Positions 43,201 through 51,387 of a DNA stretch of 64,000 bases are shown piece after piece (the first letter of the stretch is position 1; each line of letters begins with the position of its first letter). Location of the stretch: positions 1 to 64,000 of the forward strand of contig JAKPXD010000020.1 in the NCBI GenBank assembly GCA_029570385.1. The letters run 5' to 3'. The position numbers and the translations under genes are program-made. A model generated the notes under the pieces. That model saw nothing but the letters and a program-made list of their open reading frames with translations. It did no database searches and was not told the DNA's origin. The stretch comes from a bacterium (lineage in GTDB: Bacteria; Patescibacteriota; Patescibacteriia; Patescibacteriales; Patescibacteriaceae).

Positions 43201-45606
43201 AGATGATGTGGCGCCGGCATGGCTAAACTCCAGATCACCATTAAAGAGCAGATTAACATTAGTGTTGTTAGCCAACCTGATTAATTGTTGGCAACCATCT
43301 TGATTTTGATCGCAGGTTTCGGCTTTAGCCGATAAATAATATTTATCAGTGGTATTGCCCGGAGTGCAGGTAAATGATGAGCTAGCCCAGTTATAACGTG
43401 AGCAATAAGCAGCACAGCCACTATTATCAGCATTACAATTGCCATAATCCAAAGTATTAGCTAAATAAGCAGTCGTCTGCCCAGAACTATTAGTATAGGC
43501 TTGACAGGTATTGAAGTATGGTTGGCAAGTATCTGATGTAAATTGCCATGTTCGGCGATCTTCAGTACAATAGCCATAAATCTCACAATTATTATTATCG
43601 CCTTCTTTCAAACAACTTTGCTCATCAGCGCAGTAATTACTTGATCGCAAAAGATTAACCGTGCTTAAGCTAGCGGCCACCGTTCCTGTCGCGACTTGGT
43701 CGCTGGTTAAAATATCCATGTAATCAATCTGATTACCGAAACCGGATTTAATACAATAACTAAGGGGAGCTTTAAGCGGCCAATTGGGGTCAATCATTCC
43801 TCGACACCAACTCTGGTTATAACCAGTATCATATTGATCGAGTGGATTATAACAACCGATCATATCGCCAATGGTTATATCCTTTTCTTTAATGTCAAAA
43901 GAAGCTAATTTTTCCGCCGCTACCTCCCAAGTAACCGGTAAAATTCGATACTTGCGCAAAATTTTCATAGAGCGCCAGCTGATATCGCCAGACTCTATGT
44001 TGAGAGAATTGTCAGATTCAGCTGCACCAAAACGTGCATTACCATTTAATAAACCTTTTTTCAAAGCCTCGCCAACCGTCAATTCCTGGCTAATGGCTTG
44101 AACAAAATTATTATTCACTACACAATTCATTGGCCCAGGATTATTAGCATCAGGGCAGGTAGCCAGATTATTTAATAGGTCAAGATCGTTCCCCGCTCCA
44201 AAATTCATGTCAGTTATCGGGGCTAACAATGCCTCTGATTCGGCTCGACCAAAACTATTGGAAGAATAAAAGTTACTTAATTTTTCAGTCACCTTGGAAT
44301 CATCCTGACCAGCCAATAATTCTAATAGCTTGGCCATGTACTTGTCATACAGCTTATTACTTAAGACTGAAATAAATAAATTGGTGCTATCCAATAATAT
44401 ATCGCCTGTCTGCGAAAAAAAGGTTTCTCTTTTCCTGGCTTCGGTATCCCAAAGCTTTATATCTAATGATCCTGGTAACTCTAAATATTTGCCGCCAGGG
44501 TTAGTTATTCTATTTTGTTCCCTATTAGCTCTTCGCTCTGACTGACCAAGGTCAGTTGAAGTGCTCACCATGGTATCTTGCCGTGAGCTTATTGAGAAAG
44601 CAATGCCAAGATCATTAACTCGTGGATCAAAAATACTTTGAACATTTTTTAAATAAGTCTTCTGATCATTGATTGATTGCTGAATAGCAGTTGCCCAAGA
44701 ACTAGTTGCTCCATCTTTGCCAATTCCGTAAAAAGCATCCCGAGCATTACATAGATTTTCAGTAGGATTGGGGGCAGCGCCAGTTAGACCTAAACCAATC
44801 TTAAAGCCGACCATTATGCTGGATGGTTGACAGACATCAAAATCGCTACCAAGGTATTTTTTTAAACTAAACCCGCTGTTATCACCAGCACGAGCGACAT
44901 CCTTATGGAGCTTACGAAGATTCAAGGAAGCATCATTAACGTCATTTAAACAAGTTATGGCAATTGCCGGATCAGCTATCTCACTATTAATAGCATTTTG
45001 GATTTCTACAATTGTATTATAAATATCTCCATCGTCAATTTGATAAGTAATGTCGTTTTCTGTTATAACATCATTTTCATCATACCAAGCTGAATTAGTT
45101 ATTGTTGCTGTTAATACCAAATGAACAGTTTTAGTACCACAAGAAACATCCTGTGTTTTTGTGCCGGTTTTAGTTGAACCTTCCTCTAGGGCGGTAAAAT
45201 AATTTTCCACAAATGTTCCGGCAGCATTTCTGGCTAAATCAGTAGCAAATGTTGACCAAGTATAGGTATAAAATTCAGCTTTTTGCCCCTTGCCACCACT
45301 AGCCACATAGAGTGCTGTTTGATTGGCAAATTCATTAGCGTATTTTCGCAATAGAGAGCTATATGTCCTGGTAGTCGCCTTCTTAAAAGCTGCCCACATT
45401 TGGTTTGTAATATAACTACTAATCTTATCGGCTGTTCTATCCAGCCAAGAAGTAGTATCAGTAACCGGCGCACCGGCAACTGGAGGCGATATAACCGGTG
45501 GGGGTGTCATCGTATCAGCCTCTTGCGCTTTAGTATAACTGTTTACACCAAACAATAAATAAACTAATACTAAACCGCCCCAAAACAAACGAAAAGACAT
45601 TTTCAT
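37297..45606 (-). CDS. Giant secreted cysteine-rich protein with carbohydrate-binding-like domains
   Basis: Predicted surface protein of 2769 residues; no overall family recognised. A signal peptide is present (LFWGGLVLVYLLFGVNSYTKAQEA). Residues 40-600 are helical and polar. From about 620 to 2350 the protein is rich in cysteine with a recurring C-x5-G-C unit (CNADNSGC, CDQNQDGC, CSAASVGC, CQESAVGC, CSATNKGC, CSVDDVGC, CPATQSGC), each followed by a beta-rich stretch. At least three jelly-roll/CBM-like domains are interleaved (about 780-940 with LLFNGDLEFSHAG, 1260-1410 with LVLNRDFDNELTSDW, 2020-2160). The end (about 2680-2769) has a PKD-like IQIDWGDGTTPYDRRG. It could be a host- or cell-attachment protein. 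It is preceded by the thrombospondin type 3-like anchor gene. Confidence 0.72.
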   Translation of the reverse strand: MKMSFRLFWGGLVLVYLLFGVNSYTKAQEADTMTPPPVISPPVAGAPVTDTTSWLDRTADKISSYITNQMWAAFKKATTRTYSSLLRKYANEFANQTALYVASGGKGQKAEFYTYTWSTFATDLARNAAGTFVENYFTALEEGSTKTGTKTQDVSCGTKTVHLVLTATITNSAWYDENDVITENDITYQIDDGDIYNTIVEIQNAINSEIADPAIAITCLNDVNDASLNLRKLHKDVARAGDNSGFSLKKYLGSDFDVCQPSSIMVGFKIGLGLTGAAPNPTENLCNARDAFYGIGKDGATSSWATAIQQSINDQKTYLKNVQSIFDPRVNDLGIAFSISSRQDTMVSTSTDLGQSERRANREQNRITNPGGKYLELPGSLDIKLWDTEARKRETFFSQTGDILLDSTNLFISVLSNKLYDKYMAKLLELLAGQDDSKVTEKLSNFYSSNSFGRAESEALLAPITDMNFGAGNDLDLLNNLATCPDANNPGPMNCVVNNNFVQAISQELTVGEALKKGLLNGNARFGAAESDNSLNIESGDISWRSMKILRKYRILPVTWEVAAEKLASFDIKEKDITIGDMIGCYNPLDQYDTGYNQSWCRGMIDPNWPLKAPLSYCIKSGFGNQIDYMDILTSDQVATGTVAASLSTVNLLRSSNYCADEQSCLKEGDNNNCEIYGYCTEDRRTWQFTSDTCQPYFNTCQAYTNSSGQTTAYLANTLDYGNCNADNSGCAAYCSRYNWASSSFTCTPGNTTDKYYLSAKAETCDQNQDGCQQLIRLANNTNVNLLFNGDLEFSHAGATSSNNRLDNLIIAGSAVVVSSSDQVYSGQNALKIISETPYSGFWSYDWSQPSQSSLPKNFLLRPGVSYTFSAYVYTEQTPVTIGIGNGNPAINSDSWLTKTSNQTDRWQKLTVTINNDEYYNANAIAIYSEEPGNFYIDNMMLEISSQGNQGYRPYRQAAYTYEKILPEYLRTVCYVQNGDSLIERPDAPAECDNYARTCLPDEADCQMFTNNLTGDRIPAKINLQNYCPASCVGFASYWQEPTIFNDGQEKQLIPNLATTCSAASVGCTEFTNLDNLAAGGEDKEYFSYLRQCVKPDEPQANCAEFYIWQNTASTGLQLYSYTWQAETNGSPKLTDQSQQCTASSIQPNSVNYNPDCREVRNQAGAVFYVPYSKTVTCSANCLSYRLSKHNVVDNIADAISCQNEEGGHWLSSKAECVVCRGNGQWSDNNQACIYRGLPAESQSCAANQNTCKRYSGTGAADWRLVLNRDFDNELTSDWHGAATSSETIRTTGYSLLSNSNQIDINLDPHSLNNGAKYRLQFFAKPLSAETTITSISLKNGSADIANFDLPATGINLKNNDWQFYSYSLDVPAVSIVEAEITDYRLRLLANNRFYLDEVRLIEINDEHYLLENSITIPKACNQDYNGSPAAGFMLGCQQYQDNNGNTHYLHGFTDLCQESAVGCEAMLNTNNYTNYYYPFQPINGDVDADITPADEIIYAVYDQNKLCSATNKGCQRLGKETVYQDQAIYQATYLKVDPDRYRSDATNPISCSVDDVGCQTLVGDTSGLNFFKDPGDQLCEWRAGEDGTNFGWYKRPVKSCSQTASFKFCNDNQDCSSISSTSQCLVSQNLVACPVNNSVGKTIGLGGDIVRQPRVDNQGQNWVGLCPATQSGCTEYIDPLSRINGNIITGQPAASTAFNQTIPLDAFTSYILQVKADQPIENEAINWRLGSSFWLMNGQNKLIATSSDQNLLVNQYSENTSNVSGNGYYANTMFMTNGATNLTINISTSSAAKVKDISVRPAIVSYQLNKDLSSSECTDGKTNYDQGCLLFNERNYQQNKYSTLLYNTNLSANDANGVSPKALDGSNNANRLIKVKPSRTCGKWLECTTYNSVQANDGSIKKICTSFGLCDSLDAYNNCAHFVDLPTTPTNQTFGNNLNTDQISNLTGYSKVGVNSTGYYNDFYHLAAMTEFGKNIEQDINGSFEFATGSLTGDGQQLVYNYDANNWTNSTLSKLIVSPQQAINIDASFSNNYLAPDGNNFLRLTTKLQGNNGFYGYIKTSPTNLIKVDSDTNYSMSGVVRTINNSHAGFKVWEYTCQNPTENNPCRPQGLASNITNTMTIANTNGKWLNKVLSFTTKKDTKYIQLELDAYTENGVAYFDNIQLKPSLAYRTDGANNQFIAPTCRLYPEGNSLSCDYKSSGNSVIRKKGLMGYCLEYDPANERNCLLWYPLDKIAADPIEEGIGYNGKRPLYYCLEAANSLELEYRHAFYNGGGDCSDAHCEDGTTDEGDGDRGWEHHDCPTGYTNIEIEGNYKDDGCVADLTEIERCYCIPDGSPIISDNNTTNILKRTLQNCTDISSTTLYFTTNCYRNCFNSTYANHGTSTTCYVHNADWHNIKENVTSVNDGWHLKTENDLAAYWNKGVSISDMSSSTIKDFFLGLTGGDPYLTSEVYRDQFGVVVSNTSTPSKAPVYCTKFVKVVDDSGNNAYWSDRVKDGSSFIMPCYIPSPTSAGFNSADCLFNQSSVPFASIGYPANQGGSPENWDSMTVATLPGNQPLFYQDLAEGVHIGKIFSISTNNSAHPRYLFAQAYGGFEWQFDNGKGVNGHDYFADSGRYVANSSDAFTWTTPTNACPNNVRPTGNSANSYCLVKPIIENVQINEMPIATGGLVAFNKPVVSVNLTFNSRVDANQRPLKQIQIDWGDGTTPYDRRGNFLDRTDISAPHQFTHRYSCQAAAGNECQTNNATIILTDNWGATSSFSFRIKPSQTN

Positions 45607-45609
45607 AAG

Positions 45610-46290
45610 CTATTGTTTAAGAGCTTCCTGATAAGCTTCCAGTAATTCCTGGTCGCTAAATTGATCTAACATTGTTTTATCCATACCTGATTCTAAGAGA
45701 ACCTGTCTTAAACTAGTAGCATCAGACGGCAATGCGGTGGCTGCCAAACTAGAAGACCCAGTAACGCTATTACCAATTGGCGAATCGATGGTGGTACCAA
45801 TATTAACTGCATCGGAACCGGTTGGGGTCGCCACCGGGTTGACTAAAATTGACCCGCTACAATCCTTGCCAATCGGACAATTAGGGTCTTGACCGCGTTC
45901 AATTTCTACCTTATCCAAAACGCCATCACTATCACTGTCCTCTAAAAATGGCGAAGTATTATAAAGATTTAACTCATCATAATCACTTAAACCGTCTTTA
46001 TCAGTATCGGCTAATTTAAGAGCCTCATCTTGTTGAGCCAGCTGCTCAGCCGTTTTGCCTTTAAAGGCGGTTTCAATTTCTTTGTTATTAGTAAATCCCA
46101 TTTGTCGATAGAGTGGTGCGGTTATGTTTTGTTTAAATTGCAAAAACCACATTACCACAATAGCTACCGACATGGTGCTAAGTCCAGCTAGTGCCCAATT
46201 TTTTTGCCGTTGAGCTCGGCGGCTGGCTTTCCACATCGCAAATTCTTCCGGGGACATTGGTTGTTGATTGTCCGGATTGATATGGGTCAT
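45610..46290 (-). CDS. Membrane-anchored protein with thrombospondin type 3-like repeats
   Basis: Bitopic protein of 226 residues with unknown role. A Lys/Arg/Gln-rich cytoplasmic N-terminus is followed by one helix (WALAGLSTMSVAIVVMWFLQF). The outer part contains two Asp-rich calcium-type repeats (LADTDKDGLSDYDELNLYNT and EDSDSDGVLDKVEIERGQDP). A Ser/Thr/Val-rich stretch follows, and the end is helical (LLESGMDKTMLDQFSDQELLEAY). It is transcribed immediately before the giant 2769-residue protein with a three-base gap. The other giant protein also has a neighbour of this type, so a shared anchoring or assembly role is plausible. Confidence 0.75.
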   Translation of the reverse strand: MTHINPDNQQPMSPEEFAMWKASRRAQRQKNWALAGLSTMSVAIVVMWFLQFKQNITAPLYRQMGFTNNKEIETAFKGKTAEQLAQQDEALKLADTDKDGLSDYDELNLYNTSPFLEDSDSDGVLDKVEIERGQDPNCPIGKDCSGSILVNPVATPTGSDAVNIGTTIDSPIGNSVTGSSSLAATALPSDATSLRQVLLESGMDKTMLDQFSDQELLEAYQEALKQ

Positions 46291-46330
46291 AAATAAATTA
46301 CTAAACCAAATTAAAAAATTGTTCGTTTCA

Positions 46331-46360
46331 ATTATAGCATAACCGGCCGTAGCAGGGCAA
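46331..46360 (-). promoter_or_regulatory. Promoter of the giant surface protein operon
   Basis: Minus strand TTGCCC (46360 to 46355), 18 bases, TATAAT (46336 to 46331) preceded by TGC (extended -10). It lies at the extreme 3' end of rsmA and reads into the thrombospondin type 3-like gene. Confidence 0.7.
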
Positions 46361-47237
46361 CTAATTTAATCCACTGCTCAACTGTTAAATCTTGGGCGCG
46401 ACAATTTGCTTTTTGGCCAATTTTCTCTAAGGCCTGACTAATTATCCGTTCATTAATTTTTAGCCCGGCTGCCAAATTATTTTTAAGCATTTTTCGTCTT
46501 GCGCTAAAACCAAATCTAGCTAGTCGCCAAAAAAGTTTTTCATCGTTAGCGGACAAAATCGTTTTAATGGGCGTCAAGCGGATAATAGCGCTATCAACTT
46601 TTGGCTGGGGCCAAAAATTAACAGCTGGTACTAATGATCGGTATTCAATCTGACTGTAATACTGGGCTAACAAACCAAGCAGACTTAATTGACCAGGCTT
46701 GGCAGTCAAGCGCTCCGCCACCTCCTTTTGAACCATTAACACCATTAAAGCTGGCTTATCAACTTCGCCCGTTAAAAAACGTCGCAGGCAGATTGAGGTT
46801 ATATTGTATGGTAAATTAGCTATCAATTTATAGTTAGCAGCCAAGTTAATATTGGACAATTTATCGTTATCCTGAAGATCTGGACGATTGATGACTGTTT
46901 TTAAAATATCATGATTAACTAGCTCAATATTATCAAAACCAGCCGCGGCAAAGCGGCTAGGCAGTATTTCTGATAATTGCTCATCGAGCTCAACGCTAAC
47001 AACTTTTTTAACCATCTCAGCTAAAGCCATAGTTAAAAAACCCCAGCCAGGACCGATTTCCAAGACTTCATCGCTGGCTTGTAAATTAGCGGCTTCAATA
47101 ATTATTTGATAAGTCTTGGGTTGAATTAAAAAGTTTTGACCACGGCTATGCTTTGGTTCGGCACCATATAAATTAACCAATTGTTCAGTTTCGCGGCGTA
47201 GAGCGGTTGAAGAATTAAATGCGGTAATAACTGACAT
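46332..47237 (-). CDS. rsmA: 16S rRNA dimethyladenosine transferase (KsgA/RsmA)
   Basis: Dimethylates two adjacent adenines near the 3' end of 16S rRNA during small-subunit maturation. The 301 residues include the SAM motif VLEIGPGWGFLTMAL near residue 60 and the KVVSVELDEQL acidic loop. The target-base motif IANLPYNITS follows, with LMVLMVQKEVAERL and the C-terminal LARFGFSARRKMLKNNLA. The N-terminus has the QNFLIQPKTY signature. It starts two bases after leuS and ends just beyond the promoter of the next operon. Confidence 0.97.
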   Translation of the reverse strand: MSVITAFNSSTALRRETEQLVNLYGAEPKHSRGQNFLIQPKTYQIIIEAANLQASDEVLEIGPGWGFLTMALAEMVKKVVSVELDEQLSEILPSRFAAAGFDNIELVNHDILKTVINRPDLQDNDKLSNINLAANYKLIANLPYNITSICLRRFLTGEVDKPALMVLMVQKEVAERLTAKPGQLSLLGLLAQYYSQIEYRSLVPAVNFWPQPKVDSAIIRLTPIKTILSANDEKLFWRLARFGFSARRKMLKNNLAAGLKINERIISQALEKIGQKANCRAQDLTVEQWIKLVALLRPVML

Positions 47238-47239
47238 AA

Positions 47240-49759
47240 TTAAAAAACCAGATTAATCAAGCGACCAGGCAAAAAGATGATTTTTTGCGGCTCTTGACCG
47301 GCTGGCCAATATTTAAATAGCGCAGCTTGTTGTTTTAGTTCGTCAATAACCGCCGTTTGATCGGCTGATGTTGATACTTCAATAGTTCCGCGAGTTTTAC
47401 CATTAAACTGAACAACAATTGTCGACACCTTGTCAGAAATTTCTTGATTATTGATAACTGGCCATGGCTGCTGACTAATATAATTATTATTACCTAGTTT
47501 ATACCAAATTTCCTGGCTAATATAAGGAGCGAGCGGCGATAAAATAATTAAGAGCTGCTGATAACTATCTCTAGATATTCCTGGTTGTTCAAATAATTTA
47601 TTCACTAAAATCATTAGCGCGCTGACCGCTGTATTAAACTTAAACTGCTCAATATCTTGACCGACTTTAATAATTGTTTTAGCTAATAGTTTTTTTACTG
47701 CCTCAGAATCTGGTTGATCAACCAGTCTAGCCTGCAGTGACCAAACTTTATCCAGAAATTTGCGCGTGCCGATTATGCCATTAGTATTCCAAGCGCAAGA
47801 TTGATCAAACGGGCCCATAAACATTTCATATAAACGTAACGCATCGGCACCAAACTGCTTAACCATATCGTCAGGATTGACCACATTATTCCAACGCTTA
47901 CTCATTTTACGGCTATCTTCACCCATAATTAGGCCAACATGACGCAACTTAATAAATGGCTCGGGATGATTAACAATTCCTAAATCATAAAGAAATTTAT
48001 GCCAGAATCGAGCATAAATTAAGTGGCGCGTGGCGTGTTCAGCGCCGCCGACATATAAATCAACCGGCGACCAATATTTTTCTACATCCTTATCAACTAA
48101 AACCTGTTGATTAGTCGGATCAATATAGCGCAGATAATACCAAGATGACCCAGCCCATTGAGGCATAGTATTAGCTTCTCGTTGAGCTGGTTGACCACAA
48201 ATCGGACAAGCTACGGTTAGCCATTGTTTAATATTGACCAATGGCGACTCGCCGGTTCCGCTCGGCTCATAGTGATCAACTTGAGGTAAGGTTACCGGCA
48301 ACTGATTCTCTGGTATCGCCACCGTGCCACATTGTTGGCAATGAACCATCGGAATCGGTTCACCCCAATAGCGTTGCCGCGAAAAAGTCCAATCTTTGAG
48401 CCGATAATTAGTCTGCGGTCGGCCCAATCCCCGACTAGTTAGCCAATCAATAATCCGGGCAGCGGCTGAAGCAACGTCAAGCTTGTCTAAAAATTGAGAA
48501 TTAATAAGCCGACCATCACCAGTATATGGTAATTGATCGTTATTTGATGAAGCGATAACTTGCTTAATCGGCAAGTTGTATTTTTGAGCAAAGGCAAAAT
48601 CTCGCTCATCATGAGCTGGGACAGCCATAATGGCACCGCTGCCATAACCGCCTAAGACATAATCAGCAACAAAAATCGGCACTGGCTGACCATTGACCGG
48701 ATTAATGGCTTGACAGCCCTCTAACCGCACACCGGTTTTATCTTTATTAAAATCAGTTCTATCTAAATCAGTTTTGTTCTTGGCTAAATCAATGTATTTT
48801 TTAACCTCGGACCAATTGGTTAAAATGGGCTGTAGCTGCGGCAATAATGCTTGTTCGGGACAGATAGCCACATAGCTACAACCGAATAAAGTATCCGGGC
48901 GCGTAGTAAAAACCGGCAACTCAGCGATAGTGTTACTTTTGTCGTCAACTACCGTAAAAGTAACTAATGCCCCTTGACTACGGCCAATCCAATCGCGTTG
49001 CATATCTTTAATAGAATCTTCCCAATCTGATAAAATAGCTAAGTCGTCAAGCAAGCGATCGGCATATTTGGTGATTCTTAACACCCATTGACGAATCGGC
49101 TTAAGCTCAACCGGACTACCGCAACGCTCGCAAAGACCGTTTTCTAAATCTTCATTAGCTAAACCGGTCTGGCACGATGGACACCAATTGATCGGTTCAT
49201 TGGATTCATAGGCCAAACGCTGATTATCAACAAACTGGCGTCGCTCTTCAAAACTAAGCCCATCAGGAATAACCAGCTGTTCAATTGGCCGAGCCTTTTT
49301 TTGCTCAGAATCATAAAAGGAATTATAGAATTTGAGAAATATCCACTGCGTCCAGCGGTAATACTGCGGATCAGTAGTATTGATTTCCCGTTGCCAATCG
49401 TAAGACAAACCCAAAATGCCCAGCTGCCGCTTAAAGGTGGCGATATTGTTAGCAGTGGCCACGCTCGGATGAACTTTATTTTTTAGGGCATAATTCTCGG
49501 CCGGTAAACCGAAAGCATCCCAACCTATCGGGTGCAAAACATTATAACCGCGCATTCGTTGATAGCGAGACACGATATCGGTAGCAATATACCCCTTGGG
49601 ATGGCCAACATGCAGCCCGGCTCCGGACGGATAAGGAAACATGTCTAAGATGTAAAGCTTGGGGCGATTGTGATCAATGGCGGAAACATAAAGGCCATCA
49701 GCTTGAAACAATTTCTCCCAGCGAGCTTCAAAGTCGTGGTGTTGATATTTTTCTGACAT
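47240..49759 (-). CDS. leuS: Leucyl-tRNA synthetase
   Basis: Charges tRNA-Leu. At 839 residues it is the usual bacterial length. The class I HIGH motif is HVGH at residues 50-53 (in PYPSGAGLHVGHPKGY). A zinc-binding insertion has CPSCQTGLANEDLENGLCERC. The CP1 editing domain has TTRPDTLFGCSYVAICPE and MAVPAHDERD. A second cysteine pair group (CQQCGT, CPICGQ) follows, and the KMSKS motif is KMSKR at about 617-621. Nothing is missing. It lies between xth and rsmA with two- to four-base gaps. Confidence 0.98.
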   Translation of the reverse strand: MSEKYQHHDFEARWEKLFQADGLYVSAIDHNRPKLYILDMFPYPSGAGLHVGHPKGYIATDIVSRYQRMRGYNVLHPIGWDAFGLPAENYALKNKVHPSVATANNIATFKRQLGILGLSYDWQREINTTDPQYYRWTQWIFLKFYNSFYDSEQKKARPIEQLVIPDGLSFEERRQFVDNQRLAYESNEPINWCPSCQTGLANEDLENGLCERCGSPVELKPIRQWVLRITKYADRLLDDLAILSDWEDSIKDMQRDWIGRSQGALVTFTVVDDKSNTIAELPVFTTRPDTLFGCSYVAICPEQALLPQLQPILTNWSEVKKYIDLAKNKTDLDRTDFNKDKTGVRLEGCQAINPVNGQPVPIFVADYVLGGYGSGAIMAVPAHDERDFAFAQKYNLPIKQVIASSNNDQLPYTGDGRLINSQFLDKLDVASAAARIIDWLTSRGLGRPQTNYRLKDWTFSRQRYWGEPIPMVHCQQCGTVAIPENQLPVTLPQVDHYEPSGTGESPLVNIKQWLTVACPICGQPAQREANTMPQWAGSSWYYLRYIDPTNQQVLVDKDVEKYWSPVDLYVGGAEHATRHLIYARFWHKFLYDLGIVNHPEPFIKLRHVGLIMGEDSRKMSKRWNNVVNPDDMVKQFGADALRLYEMFMGPFDQSCAWNTNGIIGTRKFLDKVWSLQARLVDQPDSEAVKKLLAKTIIKVGQDIEQFKFNTAVSALMILVNKLFEQPGISRDSYQQLLIILSPLAPYISQEIWYKLGNNNYISQQPWPVINNQEISDKVSTIVVQFNGKTRGTIEVSTSADQTAVIDELKQQAALFKYWPAGQEPQKIIFLPGRLINLVF

Positions 49760-49762
49760 ATT

Positions 49763-50524
49763 CTAGGTAATGATTAATTCAACTGGACAATGATCCGATC
49801 CAGTAACTTGATCCAATATTTGCACATCTTTTATTTTAGCCAATAAACTCGGGCTAATCAAGAAGTAGTCAATCCGCCAGCCAATATTGCGAGCGCGGGC
49901 GCCAAAACGATATGTCCACCAAGTATATTGCTGCTTATTAGGATAAAGTTGACGCCAAATATCAATCCAACCATCCGCCAATAATTGATCAATAAATTGC
50001 CTTTCAATTAGAGTATAGCCGGCGCTGCCTTCATTGGCTTTGGGATTGGCCAGATCAATCGGTTGATGGGCGACATTAAAATCACCGCTAATAATAACCG
50101 GCTTGCTTTGCTCCAGCTTTGTAACTAGCGACCGAACTGCTTGATTAAAAGCCTGTTTATAGGGCAAACGGCTAAGTTGGCGATTGGCGTTGGGAAAATA
50201 AATATTTAACCAATAAAAATCAGCTAATTCGCTAATCTGACAACGGCCTTCAAGGTCAAATTGCTTATCATTAAGGCCATTGGTTAAATTAACTGCTAAA
50301 TCCTCTTGAGCAATAACGGCCGTGCCGCTATAGCCGGGCCGCTCCGCGCCATGCCAAAATATTTTATAGCCAGGAATCTTGTCTGACCAATTGCTAGCTA
50401 AGTGGTCGTTAATCTTGGTTTCTTGCAAACCAAGCAAATCCGGTTGCTTATTGATAATAAAATCAAGCAGGCCCTTATGCCAAACTGCTCGCCAGCCATT
50501 GATATTCCAAGTAATGATTTTCAT
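49763..50524 (-). CDS. xth: Exodeoxyribonuclease III
   Basis: Mg-dependent AP endonuclease and 3'-5' exonuclease that acts after glycosylases such as MutM. The 253 residues show the endonuclease/exonuclease/phosphatase fold: ITWNINGWRAV with the metal-site Asn, LGLQETKI with the catalytic Glu, the central WLNIYFPNANR, VISGDFNVAHQPIDL, and the final GSDHCPVELII with the catalytic His. All active-site residues are visible. It heads the xth-leuS-rsmA run and is divergent from the DsbA-like gene. Confidence 0.96.
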   Translation of the reverse strand: MKIITWNINGWRAVWHKGLLDFIINKQPDLLGLQETKINDHLASNWSDKIPGYKIFWHGAERPGYSGTAVIAQEDLAVNLTNGLNDKQFDLEGRCQISELADFYWLNIYFPNANRQLSRLPYKQAFNQAVRSLVTKLEQSKPVIISGDFNVAHQPIDLANPKANEGSAGYTLIERQFIDQLLADGWIDIWRQLYPNKQQYTWWTYRFGARARNIGWRIDYFLISPSLLAKIKDVQILDQVTGSDHCPVELIIT

Positions 50525-50540
50525 TAGTTGATAAATTTGT

Positions 50541-50552
50541 TATAATATTATA
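50541..50552. promoter_or_regulatory. Back-to-back -10 elements for the xth and DsbA-like operons
   Basis: Plus strand TATAAT (50541-50546) preceded by TGT, reading into the DsbA-like gene. Minus strand TATAAT (50552 to 50547), abutting it, reads into xth with a possible TTGCTT -35 (50575 to 50570). Start sites on both strands fall within the same 50-base gap. Confidence 0.65.
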
Positions 50553-50574
50553 GCCCAAACTAATTAATCAAGCA

Positions 50575-51387
50575 ATGAAAAAAAATTATAAAAGCAAACC
50601 ATTACCAATAACGGAGGGGTCGTCCGGCTGGCAAAATCGCTTTAATGCGCTATTAAGATCCAGCGGCCGTCGGCCAAGACGCTGGTATCGCCGTTGGTGG
50701 GGTATAATAATTTTAATTATAGCCGCTCTATTTAGCTTATTCGTAGCTGTTTATCTTTACAAGGTTGTTATCCTGGTTTGGCAGTTAAAAACCGGCCGAA
50801 TAACCGCCGCGGAATTAATGTTGCAACAAAGCAATCCAGGATTGAACACTAAAGAAATGATTGCTCTGACTAAAGGGCCGGCTCCATATTATTTGGGGAC
50901 ATCCAGTCCCAAGGTGCTAATTGTTGAATATGGCGATTTTAATTGCTCACATTGTCGAGTGGTCTCGCCAGAAATTCGCAAAGCCGTCAACCAAAATAAA
51001 GATATTGTTCAATATATCTGGCGCGATTGGCCAGGCCAAGACAATTCAGAATTACTGGCTCAGGCCGCTCGTTGCGCTGGCGAACAAGCTGGCAGTCTCG
51101 GCTTCTGGCTATTTCATGATCAGCTTTTACTCAATCAAAGTCAATTTACCACTACCAGTCAACTAATGGAATTAGCGGAAGAATACAGTCTTTCACCTAC
51201 CAGATTGCAAGATTGTATTGAACAACAGCGCACTCTGGGTTATTTACAAAAAGACTATCAAGACGCTATCGCTTTGGGCGGTATCGGCGGCACTCCAACC
51301 TGGTTTATTAATGGTTATCGTTTTAGCGGCGAATTACCGGCTGATTTTTTTAATTATATGATTAAAGAATTAACCAAGGAAAAATAA
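50575..51387 (+). CDS. DsbA-like thioredoxin-fold disulfide oxidoreductase
   Basis: Membrane-anchored thiol oxidoreductase or isomerase of 270 residues. A basic cytoplasmic tail leads to one helix near residues 43-62 (GIIILIIAALFSLFVAVYLY). The thioredoxin-fold domain has the active site GDFNCSHCRVVSPEI, with cysteines at 124 and 127. The DsbA helical insert lies at about 150-225, and the cis-Pro loop is GGTPTWFINGYRF. The family introduces or repairs disulfides in exported proteins. Its stop overlaps the porG start (TAATG), so it heads the por/pilin operon, which encodes several cysteine-rich exported proteins that would need such an enzyme. Confidence 0.9.
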   Translation: MKKNYKSKPLPITEGSSGWQNRFNALLRSSGRRPRRWYRRWWGIIILIIAALFSLFVAVYLYKVVILVWQLKTGRITAAELMLQQSNPGLNTKEMIALTKGPAPYYLGTSSPKVLIVEYGDFNCSHCRVVSPEIRKAVNQNKDIVQYIWRDWPGQDNSELLAQAARCAGEQAGSLGFWLFHDQLLLNQSQFTTTSQLMELAEEYSLSPTRLQDCIEQQRTLGYLQKDYQDAIALGGIGGTPTWFINGYRFSGELPADFFNYMIKELTKEK

